In this document: positions 16,701-22,974 of the stretch, one piece after another
Layout of the letters: every line of letters starts with the position of its first letter
Position numbering within the stretch: position 1 is the stretch's first letter
Source of the DNA: CAYLLT01 sp964591605
Lineage (GTDB): Bacteria; Planctomycetota; Phycisphaerae; UBA1845; PWPN01
Direction: 5' to 3'
Assembly (NCBI GenBank): GCA_964591605.1
Contig: CAZQEN010000079.1
Coordinates: forward strand, 1 to 24,083
DNA length: 24,083 nt
Translations under genes and position numbers: made by a program
Notes under the pieces: generated by a model
What the model saw: the letters and a program-made list of their open reading frames with translations, nothing else
Database searches by the model: none
Told to the model about the DNA's origin: nothing

Positions 16701-17446
16701 TGATCGGGCTGGGCGATATTCTGCCGAACGAGCAGGTTCAGAGCGCGCTGCGGGCGATCTTCAAGTACTGCTACCTCTGGAAGCAGGAGGGATTCCAGGG
16801 GACGCAGCGGTTCCTGCAGTTCGCCGACGGGCAGGACAAGGGACTGCTGGTGGCCACGTGGCCCAAGGGGGGCCGGCCGCAGGATCCGATCCTGTACCGC
16901 GACGAGATCTGGACCGGGCTCGAGTACCAGGTGGCGGCGCACAAGCTGTACGAGGGGCAGATCGTCGAGGCGCTGGCGATCGTGCGGGGGGCGCGCGAGC
17001 GCTACAACGGGGTCAAGAAGAGCCCGTGGAACGAGATCGAGTGCGGGGACTATTACGCGCGGGCCATGAGCGCGTGGTCGGTTCTGCTGGGCGCGCAGGG
17101 GTACTTCTACGACGGGCCGGCGAGGCTTCTGCAGTTCGATCCGCGGCTGGGGGCGGAGGACCATCGTTCGCTGTTCACGACGGCGGAGGGTTGGGGTCAG
17201 TACCACCAGAAGCGGGACGGGTCGAAGCAGACGAGCCGGGTGGAACTGCTGGCGGGGCGGTGTGACCTGCGGACGCTGCGGCTGGGGCTGCCCGGCGGTG
17301 CGAAGCAGGTGCGGGCGACGGCGCGGCTGGCGGATCGGGAGCTGAATGCGGATGCCGCGGTGCAGGAGGGGAAGGTGGTGCTCGAGCTGCGGGCGCCGGT
17401 GACGCTGGAGGCGCGGCGGCCGCTGGTTGCGACCGTGGAGTGGTGA
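13769..17446 (+). CDS. Tat-exported GH116 (GBA2-type) beta-glucosidase/glucosylceramidase-like enzyme
   Basis: A 1225-residue enzyme, longer than typical GH116 proteins (about 800-930). The N-terminus has a twin-arginine signal (S25-R26-R27-DVLRIG plus hydrophobic stretch), preceded by C4, C8 and C10. The GBA2 N-terminal beta domain begins near residue 80 with FPLGGIGTGTIWL (F88-). A foreign-looking beta-sandwich of about 140 residues (about 368-508, VFESFD to VDDIRFGN) is inserted. The catalytic (alpha/alpha)6 barrel runs from about 755 to 1140. By alignment from memory with human GBA2 (E527, D677), the nucleophile is E765 (YGFEG) and the acid/base is D892 (NTYD); the conserved CNHVWNYEQ follows the nucleophile. 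It should remove beta-glucose or a related sugar from glycolipids or glycosides outside the cytoplasm. GAGGTG precedes the ATG at 13769. Family assignment is secure; substrate is not. Confidence 0.93.
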   Translation: MSECGRDCSCKGVVHGGGPGAGAPSRRDVLRIGLGTAGLLAGASRGRAAEGDIPPSCKVPPGREWFDELIKPGEPIVYRGEGLANLLFPLGGIGTGTIWLNGAGRLVNWQIFNNIQKNSLVDDSFFAVRVQEEGRDPVVRVLQTAGVRPLAPVESLEILGRYPVATVRCADRDLPVEIEMEAWNPLIPLNERDSAIPCAIFTLRARNTGARPVRVSFLGSVQNAVGHRGAGASNGTSHPTYGGNRNRLVQGERFSAVAMAAEPGKPAEMRPGVELLVDHHELPAIDEAPVIGLSLTSVGLPPSKAAVPVVYWLASGDLRQLGGSALSEIVEGVRERGAMLLLSGVANPLMEKVSATAPGGKRRLETVFESFDSESFGKWTASGDAMRRPRAGAVGNQNPVSGFLGMGLVNSYEGHDNLQGTLTSPRFVIQQPYISFLIGGGQRADCAVRLKVEGKEVLKASGKNAERLERVDWDVSRWMHQEAEIEVIDQGGGGWGHVLVDDIRFGNLPVSAVTEDEAHAWNAMLEDAGRSAAMTAAGYGRGKVMLVPVELGGTKPGVDRLLQRDKVLELVASLAGVTYQPATGRPPTAPSFGTMCLATADANATWRPEWTNREELIEQWSRTGQLHTGPVSAAEMRPPTPAGETVNAALSVERSLPSGQAGEATFVLAWHFPHQYYPQNSWKQAGNPAIEVGNMYANWFPDATAVATQVLRNLEGLRSGTMDYVRAMFDTTLPQYLVDAAAANVSILRGPTCFWTKDGTFYGFEGCNWEGGGCCPMNCNHVWNYEQTLAKVWPALERNMRVTELDYHLARDGGIHHRVEVPRTRPEKRNMPVADGQCGAVLKAYREHLQSPDRRFLDDHWEKIRQAMDYAISAWDSDADGIMDKPQFNTYDRVIYGQNTFISSLYLAALRAAEEMARLSKDGDAAKRYRDLFERGRDQIARTLFDGEYYIQKADNINLGYGTGCLSDQVVGQWWARVIGLGDILPNEQVQSALRAIFKYCYLWKQEGFQGTQRFLQFADGQDKGLLVATWPKGGRPQDPILYRDEIWTGLEYQVAAHKLYEGQIVEALAIVRGARERYNGVKKSPWNEIECGDYYARAMSAWSVLLGAQGYFYDGPARLLQFDPRLGAEDHRSLFTTAEGWGQYHQKRDGSKQTSRVELLAGRCDLRTLRLGLPGGAKQVRATARLADRELNADAAVQEGKVVLELRAPVTLEARRPLVATVEW

Positions 17447-17473
17447 CGGCATATCGATTGGGAACTTAATGAT

Positions 17474-17743
17474 ATGAGAAGCCGCTATCTGGAAGTCACA
17501 TTCCGAAATGGCAAACCGCTGGCAGCCTATCTCTATCTGCCCCGCGAAGCGGGTGATGTCAGTGCGCGGACAATCGCCAAGGACGAGGGAGTCCTCGTTG
17601 ACCTGACCGCTGACGGACGTGCCATCGGGATCGAGATCACTTCACCAGCCGCTGTTTCGCTCTCGGCATTGAATCGCGTCCTTGCCGAACTGAAGCAGCC
17701 GGCAATCTCATCTGAGGAGTTTCATCCTCTCGCGGCCGCATAG
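17474..17743 (+). CDS. small DUF2283-like protein
   Basis: An 89-residue protein resembling the DUF2283 family: an N-terminal strand pair around a YLEVTF.../AYLYL segment, a V-D-L-T-A-D-G-R-A-I-G-I-E-I motif (residues about 41-54) that is the family hallmark, and a short C-terminal helix. The function of DUF2283 is unknown; some members accompany small toxin-like proteins, but no partner is seen here. It lies 27 bp behind the GH116 gene and could be read from the same transcript. Its codon use is visibly less G-rich than the flanking genes, which hints at a different history. No Shine-Dalgarno sequence is clear. A T6 run (17746-17751) right after the stop, with only a weak stem before it, may end transcription. 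Confidence 0.75.
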   Translation: MRSRYLEVTFRNGKPLAAYLYLPREAGDVSARTIAKDEGVLVDLTADGRAIGIEITSPAAVSLSALNRVLAELKQPAISSEEFHPLAAA

Positions 17744-17780
17744 CCTTTTTTCGTGACGACATCGTTTCGCGGAGCATGGC

Positions 17781-17809
17781 TTGCCTTGGCCGGGTGGTGT
17801 CCGTATTCT
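17781..17809 (+). promoter_or_regulatory. candidate sigma-70 promoter giving a leaderless aminopeptidase mRNA
   Basis: TTGCCT (17781-17786) and TATTCT (17804-17809) are exactly 17 bp apart. The usual distance from the -10 box puts the first transcribed base at 17816-17817, that is, at the ATG of the M29 aminopeptidase gene, which has no Shine-Dalgarno sequence. Confidence 0.5.
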
Positions 17810-17816
17810 TCGCCGC

Positions 17817-18953
17817 ATGCGCGATTCACGGTATGACAAGCTGGCGAATGTGCTGGTGACGTACTCGGTCGGCGTTCGCAAGAACGATCTGGTGCGGATC
17901 GTCGGTTCGACGATCGCGATGCCGCTGGTGCGGGCGATTTATCGCGAGGTGCTGATGGCCGGTGGGCATCCGGTGCTGCGGATCGCCGATGACGAGTGCC
18001 GGGACATCTTCTATGAGTCGGCCCGACGGCATCAGCTTTCGTTCTCGGATCCGCTGGCGCTGCACGACATTGAGACGGTGAACTGCACGATCGGGCTGTG
18101 GGGGGATGAGAACACCAAGTCGCTCTCGCGGGTCGATCCGAAGAAGCAGGCGCTCGTTTCGCAGGCCCGCAAGCGCTTCATGGATACGTTTCTGAGCCGG
18201 GCGGCCAGGAAGGGGAAAGCCAAGCTGCGGTGGACGGGCACGCAGTTCCCCTGCCAGGCGGCGGCGCAGGATGCGGAGATGGCGCTTGCGCAGTATGAGG
18301 AGTTCGTGTTCCGGGCGGGCCTGCTGCATCTGAAGGATCCGGCGGCCGAGTGGCGCAAGATCAGCGTCCGGCAACAGCGGGTGGCCGACGTGCTCAACCG
18401 GGGGAGCGAGATCCGGTTCCGCACGCCGCAGGGGACGGATCTGCGGCTGGGCGTGAAGGGCCGGCGATGGCTCAACTGCGACGGGCATGAGAACTTCCCG
18501 GATGGGGAGGTTTTTACAGGTCCGATCGAGGACGCGACGGAGGGCGTGGTGGTTTACAGCTTTCCGGCGGTGCATGGCGGGCGGGAGGTGCACGACATCC
18601 GGCTGAAATTCAGGGCCGGGCGGGTGGTCGAGGCATCGGCGAGCAAGGGCGAGGATTTCCTGATCCAGATGCTCGACCAGGACAAGGGCGCGCGGGTGCT
18701 GGGAGAGGTGGCGATCGGCACGAACTACTCGATCACGCAGTACAGCAAGAACACGCTCTTCGACGAGAAAATCGGCGGGACGTTCCATGCGGCGGTCGGT
18801 GCGGCGTACCCGGAGACGGGAGGAAAGAACAGGAGTGCGCTGCACTGGGACATGGTGTGCGACCTGCGGAAGGGCGGGACGATCGAGCTGGATGGGAAGG
18901 TGATCAGCCGGTACGGGCGGTTCACGAATCCGGCGTGGCCCCGGCCGGTGTAA
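17817..18953 (+). CDS. M29-family aminopeptidase (thermophilic metalloprotease type)
   Basis: A 378-residue cytoplasmic metallo-aminopeptidase of the AmpS/AmpT (M29) family, which removes N-terminal residues from peptides. The five metal ligands of the family can all be placed: E231 (FPDGEVFT), E297 (GEVAIG), H324 (GGTFHAA), H343 and D345 (LHWDMVCDL). The spacing (66, 27, 19, 2) is close to that of the Thermus enzyme, allowing for a shorter last loop. The N-terminal domain (RYDKLANVLVTYSVGVRKNDLVRI) is also typical. The ATG at 17817 is chosen because family similarity begins there; the longer frame uses a TTG that is part of the predicted -35 box. There is no ribosome-binding site, which fits leaderless expression. 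It precedes the ferredoxin gene by 104 bp. Confidence 0.93.
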   Translation: MRDSRYDKLANVLVTYSVGVRKNDLVRIVGSTIAMPLVRAIYREVLMAGGHPVLRIADDECRDIFYESARRHQLSFSDPLALHDIETVNCTIGLWGDENTKSLSRVDPKKQALVSQARKRFMDTFLSRAARKGKAKLRWTGTQFPCQAAAQDAEMALAQYEEFVFRAGLLHLKDPAAEWRKISVRQQRVADVLNRGSEIRFRTPQGTDLRLGVKGRRWLNCDGHENFPDGEVFTGPIEDATEGVVVYSFPAVHGGREVHDIRLKFRAGRVVEASASKGEDFLIQMLDQDKGARVLGEVAIGTNYSITQYSKNTLFDEKIGGTFHAAVGAAYPETGGKNRSALHWDMVCDLRKGGTIELDGKVISRYGRFTNPAWPRPV

Positions 18954-19002
18954 ATGCTGGTCTGGCCACGAAGGCCCGGCGCGGGAGGTGACCGCGACCG
19001 GA

Positions 19003-19047
19003 TTTGAGATCTGAGGTTTGAGTTAGGAGATGGGAGAGGATCTGAGA
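19003..19047 (+). repeat. 7-bp degenerate tandem repeat upstream of the ferredoxin gene
   Basis: Five contiguous heptamers TTTGAGA, TCTGAGG, TTTGAGT, TAGGAGA and TGGGAGA (19003-19037), then after three bases TCTGAGA (19041-19047). It resembles the 8-bp purine repeat at 13527 and leads directly into the ferredoxin ribosome-binding site. Confidence 0.6.
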
Positions 19048-19052
19048 GGAGG
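19047..19052 (+). promoter_or_regulatory. ribosome binding site of the ferredoxin gene
   Basis: AGGAGG five bases before the ATG at 19058; it decides this start over the GTG one codon earlier (19055). It is contiguous with the upstream heptamer repeat. Confidence 0.8.
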
Positions 19053-19057
19053 CGGTG

Positions 19058-19423
19058 ATGCCGAAGGTGACGGTCGAAGGAGTCGGAAGCTTCGACGTGC
19101 CAGAGGGCAAGCGGCTGGTGCTGGCGCTCACGGATGAAGCGGGCATCGATCAACTGCACGCGTGCGGAGGCAATGCGCGGTGCACGACGTGCCGGGTGCA
19201 GTTTGTCCGCGGCGAACCCGAGCGGATGACGGAGGCGGAGAAGGGGATTCTGACGGCCAAGGGGCTGAAGGACACGGCGGGCCTGCGGCTCAGTTGCCAG
19301 ATCGCGTGCGACCACGACATGGAAGTGCGGGCGATCTCGCGTCTGGCGGGGACGGGACGGCCGGATGCGGGGCGCCGGCCGGCGGATCAGATCACGCCGC
19401 CTGCGGTCTGGACGACGCCCTGA
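19058..19423 (+). CDS. 2Fe-2S ferredoxin
   Basis: A 121-residue soluble electron carrier. The cluster ligands are C36-x5-C42-x2-C45 (ACGGNARCTTC) and C80 (RLSCQIAC). The x5 spacing in the first pair, rather than the x4 of plant-type ferredoxins, resembles the adrenodoxin/Isc branch, but the H-A-C-G-G-N and SCQ contexts also occur in stand-alone bacterial 2Fe-2S proteins. C84 is an extra cysteine close to the last ligand. The C-terminal 25 residues are Arg/Gly/Pro-rich and probably disordered. No redox partner gene is adjacent, so the pathway served is unknown. It may be co-transcribed with the aminopeptidase gene 104 bp upstream. Confidence 0.93.
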   Translation: MPKVTVEGVGSFDVPEGKRLVLALTDEAGIDQLHACGGNARCTTCRVQFVRGEPERMTEAEKGILTAKGLKDTAGLRLSCQIACDHDMEVRAISRLAGTGRPDAGRRPADQITPPAVWTTP

Positions 19424-19456
19424 TTCGGAACGCAGAGTAATTGACACTGTCGAACC

Positions 19457-19540
19457 GGGTGGCATGGACAGCGGACTCGCTGCCCGTGTTTCACGCGCAC
19501 GGGCAATGAGTATCCCGGCGCGCCGGGACCCATGCCACCC
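19457..19540. repeat. branched palindromic element (outer 11-bp arms enclosing two hairpins)
   Basis: Outer arms GGGTGGCATGG (19457-19467) and CCATGCCACCC (19530-19540) are perfectly complementary. Between them lie TGCCCGTG/CACGGGCA (19481-19488 with 19498-19505) and the 16-bp perfect palindrome TCCCGGCGCGCCGGGA (19513-19528). Folded, it would form a multi-branched cruciform or RNA. It begins 33 bases after the ferredoxin stop codon. No coding sequence is seen in 19424-19742; this element, a terminator and a second such element fill most of it. Confidence 0.7.
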
Positions 19541-19590
19541 CCGAATAAACCTTTCTGCGCTCCTGGAGCCGCGAGCTGCTTCAACAAAGA

Positions 19591-19619
19591 ACCGGCCCCA
19601 CGTGGTCCGTGAGGCCGGT
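19591..19619 (-). terminator. probable rho-independent terminator of the flagellin gene
   Basis: Arms ACCGGCCCCACG (19591-19602) and CGTGAGGCCGGT (19608-19619) pair with one mismatch around a five-base loop. Read on the minus strand the stem is followed by a T-rich stretch, TTCTTTGTTG. It lies about 125 bases after the flagellin stop codon. Confidence 0.6.
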
Positions 19620-19646
19620 CCCCATTGTCTCCAACGATGTCCGCGC

Positions 19647-19734
19647 GGCACGGGCGTCCGAGCCCGTCGCGACACAGGCGGAGGGCCTGTGGTGCCTGGC
19701 GTCTGGCGGCGTGGCGGGCTGGAAGCCCCGTGCC
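19647..19734. repeat. second branched palindromic element behind the flagellin gene
   Basis: Outer arms GGCACGGG (19647-19654) and CCCGTGCC (19727-19734) enclose CACAGGC/GCCTGTG (19673-19679 with 19685-19691) and GGGCT/AGCCC (19716-19720 with 19724-19728); an alternative stem ACGGGC/GCCCGT (19650-19655 with 19662-19667) competes with the outer arm. It lies directly after the flagellin stop codon on the minus strand, between it and the terminator. Confidence 0.6.
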
Positions 19735-19742
19735 ACGAGCGG

Positions 19743-21152
19743 TTACCGCAGCAGCGAGAGCACGCTCTGAGGCGTCTGGTTGGCAATTCCCAGGACAGAG
19801 GTTGTGCTCTGGACCAGGATTTGCGCCCTTGTGAGGGCAGCCACCTCAGTTGCGATGTCCGCATCGCGGATGGCGGACTCCGCCGCCTGTACGTTCTCGA
19901 GCGAGACCCTCTGGCTGTTGATGTTGGTCTCGATCTGGTTTTTCTGGAGGCCGCCGAGCCGGCCGCGGATGATGGCCACCTGCTTGATGGCCTCGGTGAC
20001 GATGGCTTCGGCCCTGGCCGTGTTGCCGCCGACCACCGAGTTGATGCCGGCACCGTTAATCGTGTTCAGATACCCGACGAAGGCATTGCCCAGATTGCTG
20101 CTGGCCACGGATGGGATGCCGAGCGACACCTGGCCGCCCGCGTTGACGTTCGGTCCGATCTGGAAGGTCGCCCCGCCGCCGGTGATGGTGAAGGTCGTGG
20201 AGCCGAGGGTGGTTCCACGTTCCGGGGTCAGGTCGAGCACCAGATCCAGGCCGTTCGACCGGAGCGAAGCGTGCAGGCCCTGAACGGAAGCGTTCTGGCC
20301 GTTGATCAGCACGGTCGCGTCCTGGCCGTTGTCGCGGCTGGTCGAGCCGGTGGCGACGATGAACGTTCCGTTGATCGGCTTGACGGACACGAAGGCGTCG
20401 GAGCCGTATTCCTGGCTGTTGAGGTAGAGGTTTCCGCCGCTGACGGCCGCCGAGACGCCGGTCAGTTCGGAAAACGAATTGATGGCGAGGGCGACCTTGG
20501 CGACGTCGAGCCCGCTGGCGAAGGAGAAGGTCTCGGTTCCCTTGGTGCCGGCGACCTCGATGGTGACGTTTCCGCTGACGGCGCTGCCCGCATAGGCGAT
20601 CTGCGCGGTCTGGGCGGAGCCGGTGATTTCCGCGACGACATCGATGAACGCGCCCTGAGGGACGCGTGCTCCGAAGACGGTGGCGGTGGCGATGGCGGAG
20701 CTGGCCAGGCCCGAGAGCGTGTAGGCCAGGTTGCCGTTGATGAGCTTGTCGCCGCCGAACTGCGTGGTGTTGGCGATGCGGTCGATGCTTTCGAGGAGCG
20801 AATCGATCTGGAGCTGATCGGCCTGGAGTTCCTGATCGCTGTTGGCGCCGTCGTTGGCGGCGTGGTTGATCAGGCCGCGGATGTCGAGCAGCAGGCTGGA
20901 GATCTCGTTGAGCGCGCCTTCGGCGGTGGAGATCACGTTGGTGGCGCGGATCGAGTTGTCGATGGCCTGGCTGATTCCGCGGATTTCGCTTCGGAGTACC
21001 TCAGAGGCGATGAGGCCGGCCGGATCATCGCGTCCGCGGTTGATGCGGAGCCCGGTGCTGAGACGCTCGAGCCGCAATCCCAGATCGAATTGATTGCTGG
21101 CCAGTCGATGCGTGGCCTGAATCGAGGAGATGTTGGTGTTGATACGGCTCAT
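19743..21152 (-). CDS. fliC: flagellin
   Basis: A 469-residue flagellar filament subunit, secreted by the flagellar export apparatus. The conserved N-terminal D0/D1 helices (SRINTNISSIQATHRL, LERLSTGLRINRGRDDPAGL, then the long helix with ISTAEGALNEISSLL) occupy about residues 1-140 and the C-terminal D1/D0 helices (ENVQAAESAIRDADIATE, ending SVLSLLR) about the last 95. The variable middle contains a flagellin hook-IN type repeat (FSFASGLDVAKVALAIN... GVSAAVSGGNLYL). The start is the ATG at 21152, with GGAGGA five bases upstream; the open frame extends further but lacks homology there. No fliS, fliD or csrA gene is adjacent, so it is an orphan filament gene within this window. Upstream lies a hairpin-rich leader. 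Confidence 0.97.
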   Translation of the reverse strand: MSRINTNISSIQATHRLASNQFDLGLRLERLSTGLRINRGRDDPAGLIASEVLRSEIRGISQAIDNSIRATNVISTAEGALNEISSLLLDIRGLINHAANDGANSDQELQADQLQIDSLLESIDRIANTTQFGGDKLINGNLAYTLSGLASSAIATATVFGARVPQGAFIDVVAEITGSAQTAQIAYAGSAVSGNVTIEVAGTKGTETFSFASGLDVAKVALAINSFSELTGVSAAVSGGNLYLNSQEYGSDAFVSVKPINGTFIVATGSTSRDNGQDATVLINGQNASVQGLHASLRSNGLDLVLDLTPERGTTLGSTTFTITGGGATFQIGPNVNAGGQVSLGIPSVASSNLGNAFVGYLNTINGAGINSVVGGNTARAEAIVTEAIKQVAIIRGRLGGLQKNQIETNINSQRVSLENVQAAESAIRDADIATEVAALTRAQILVQSTTSVLGIANQTPQSVLSLLR

Positions 21153-21157
21153 GACAA

Positions 21158-21163
21158 TCCTCC
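21158..21163 (-). promoter_or_regulatory. ribosome binding site of the flagellin gene
   Basis: GGAGGA on the minus strand, five bases before the ATG at 21152; it fixes the start and excludes the roughly 66-codon upstream extension of the frame. Confidence 0.85.
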
Positions 21164-21197
21164 GTGACAGTCGGGCAAGTATCCGTTCTTGCGCCGT

Positions 21198-21320
21198 CCG
21201 GAGCACAGCCGTGTGCTCCGGTGGTCGCCTGGGCGACCGACGTACCCGACCCGCCCCCGGCGGATTCCACCGCGCGTCTGCGGGAAAAGCCCGCCCGTGC
21301 CGCGGCCGTCGAACGGCCGC
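21198..21320 (-). promoter_or_regulatory. hairpin ladder in the flagellin leader
   Basis: Four inverted repeats lie in a row upstream of the flagellin ribosome-binding site: CCGGAGCACA/TGTGCTCCGG (21198-21207 with 21212-21221), GGTCGCC/GGCGACC (21223-21229 with 21232-21238), GCGGG/CCCGC (21280-21284 with 21290-21294) and GCGGCCGT/ACGGCCGC (21302-21309 with 21313-21320). All arms are perfect. If the transcript starts upstream of them this is a highly structured 5' leader. The 589-bp gap 21153-21741 holds no other gene I can support. Confidence 0.55.
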
Positions 21321-21597
21321 CCGCGCGCCGGCCGGAGGCCGTCGCCGCACGAGGCAGGAGTCAGAAACGGTAAGCTGATCGTCCCATCAGCCCCCACCAT
21401 CCCTGGTGAGTCGCCGACGACCACCGGGTCGGCGGCTGTGCCTTGAGAGGTACCCTCCCGCGACGGCCCCGCGGAGAACAGCCGTTTTGAGAAGGCACAA
21501 GCGATTTCGACCAGTTTCCCGGACCACCTTGAGTTAGAAATGCCCGAGAACGCGGTTTCGTGCGCGGGAGGGGCAGTGGAGAACCGCGGGGCATGGA

Positions 21598-21623
21598 ATA
21601 TCGGACCCAGATGCCGAAGTTTG
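21598..21623 (-). promoter_or_regulatory. candidate sigma-28 (FliA) type promoter for flagellin
   Basis: On the minus strand CAAACTTC (21616-21623) and TCCGATAT (21598-21605) are 10 bp apart; the FliA consensus is TAAAGTTT-N11-GCCGATAA. The CCGATA core is intact. It would give a leader of roughly 440 nt, which is long; it may be chance. Confidence 0.3.
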
Positions 21624-21662
21624 CGCTCCGGGAATCCGTTCGCGGGGGGGCGGCGGCGGATT

Positions 21663-21691
21663 TTGGCGGTGCGGTGAAATGCGGGTATTTT
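21663..21691 (+). promoter_or_regulatory. candidate sigma-70 promoter of the MEMO-family gene
   Basis: TTGGCG (21663-21668) and TATTTT (21686-21691) are exactly 17 bp apart, four of six matches each. The predicted start near 21698 is about 44 bases before the ATG at 21742. Confidence 0.5.
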
Positions 21692-21741
21692 AGCGGGCGT
21701 TGATCGAGTGCGCGGTGGGTGGCGGAGACCTGGGATCCGGT

Positions 21742-22965
21742 ATGGCTAACCCCAGAATACGGGCGATCGAGGCGTTTCCAGTCGAGCAGGACGGGCAGCG
21801 GCTGGTGGTGGTTCACGATCCGGCAGGCCTGGCGGCCGGTCAGGTCGTGGTCTCCGGGCCGGCGCTTTACATCCTCTCGCTGATGGACGGACTGCATACG
21901 CTCGAAGAGATTCAGGCCCAGTTTGCCCGGCAGTTCGGCCAGCCGCTGCCGCCCGAAGAGCTCACGGGCATGATCGAGCAGCTCGATACCGCGCACTTTC
22001 TCGAGAGCGATCGATTCCGGGATTACTTCCAATCCCTGGTCGATGCGTACCGGGCGTCGCCGGCGCGGGTGTCGCGCGAGCAGAACGCTTACGGGCTGGG
22101 GGACGCCGGGTTGACGGAGGGGCTGAGCCGGGTGCTGAGCCGGTGCGAGGCGACGGTGACCGGGCGAGAGGGGCGCCGGCTCGCCGGGCTGGTGGCCCCG
22201 CACCTGGATTACCCGCGCGGCGCACCGGCCTACGCGGACGCGTACGGACTGCTGGCCACCGTTCCGCCGGCGCGGCGGTATGTGATCCTGGGGACGAATC
22301 ATTTCGGGCGGGCCTCGGGGCCGGTGGCCACGACCAAGGACTTTCAGACGTGCCTGGGGACCGCGACCACGGACCGGGCGTTCCTGGAGCGCCTCAGTGC
22401 GCGGCTGGGGATCGATCTGAGCGAGCATGAGTTCGATCATCAGGCCGAGCACTCGGTGGAGCTGCAGGTGATCCTGCTGCAGCACCTGCTGGGCAGGGAG
22501 GCCTTCGAGATTGTGCCGATTCTGTGCCACGACCCCTGCGGTCCGACGGGGACGGCCTCGTACGACGGGAAGGGGGCGGACCTGCATGCGTTTGCGGTCG
22601 CCCTGGGCGAGCTGATCCGCCAGGACGCGGGCGTTACGCCCACGGTGGTGATTGCGGGGGCGGATCTGAGCCACGTGGGCCGGCGGTTTGGCGACGAGCG
22701 GGATCTGGACGAGACGTTTCTGCGCGAGGTCGAGAAGCAGGATCGAGCCGCGCTGGCGGGCCTGACGCAGACGCCGGACGGCGAGGCGTTCGTGGGTACG
22801 ATTCGCGGCCGTCAGAACCGCACGCGTGTCTGCAGCTCGGGGTGCCTGTATGCGCTGCGGACGGCGCTGGCCGACGCCCGGGCGGAGCTGCTGCGATATC
22901 ACCAGGCGGCCGACCCCGAGAGCGGAACCTGCGTGACGTGCTCGGCGATGGCATTCTGGGTCTGA
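21742..22965 (+). CDS. amrB: AmmeMemoRadiSam system protein B (MEMO family) with N-terminal winged-helix-like domain
   Basis: A 407-residue protein. Residues about 145-407 form a MEMO domain, related to LigB-type dioxygenases: VAPHLDYPRGAPAYADAY (H154), ILGTNHFG (H187), EHSVELQ (H237), GADLSHVGRRFG (D308, H311) and RVCSSGC (C364), positions that match the iron/copper-binding His/Cys residues of human MEMO1. In bacteria the family is linked with an AMMECR1-like protein and a radical SAM enzyme (system A and a radical-SAM partner); neither is adjacent here. Residues about 25-95 form an extra domain with a DPAGLAAGQVVVSGPALYIL...DG..TLEEI...F pattern like PqqD or small winged-helix domains. The ATG at 21742 is used; the longer frame would need a TTG. 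It ends nine bases before threonine synthase, so the two are co-transcribed. The gene symbol is by system name only. Confidence 0.88.
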   Translation: MANPRIRAIEAFPVEQDGQRLVVVHDPAGLAAGQVVVSGPALYILSLMDGLHTLEEIQAQFARQFGQPLPPEELTGMIEQLDTAHFLESDRFRDYFQSLVDAYRASPARVSREQNAYGLGDAGLTEGLSRVLSRCEATVTGREGRRLAGLVAPHLDYPRGAPAYADAYGLLATVPPARRYVILGTNHFGRASGPVATTKDFQTCLGTATTDRAFLERLSARLGIDLSEHEFDHQAEHSVELQVILLQHLLGREAFEIVPILCHDPCGPTGTASYDGKGADLHAFAVALGELIRQDAGVTPTVVIAGADLSHVGRRFGDERDLDETFLREVEKQDRAALAGLTQTPDGEAFVGTIRGRQNRTRVCSSGCLYALRTALADARAELLRYHQAADPESGTCVTCSAMAFWV

Positions 22966-22974
22966 GAGCAACGC

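Noticed and set aside
14876..17452. 858-codon open frame on the minus strand opposite the GH116 gene
   Set aside because: It is exactly antisense to a clearly homologous gene, is made of Arg/Pro/His/Leu-rich low-information sequence, and arises from high GC at third positions.
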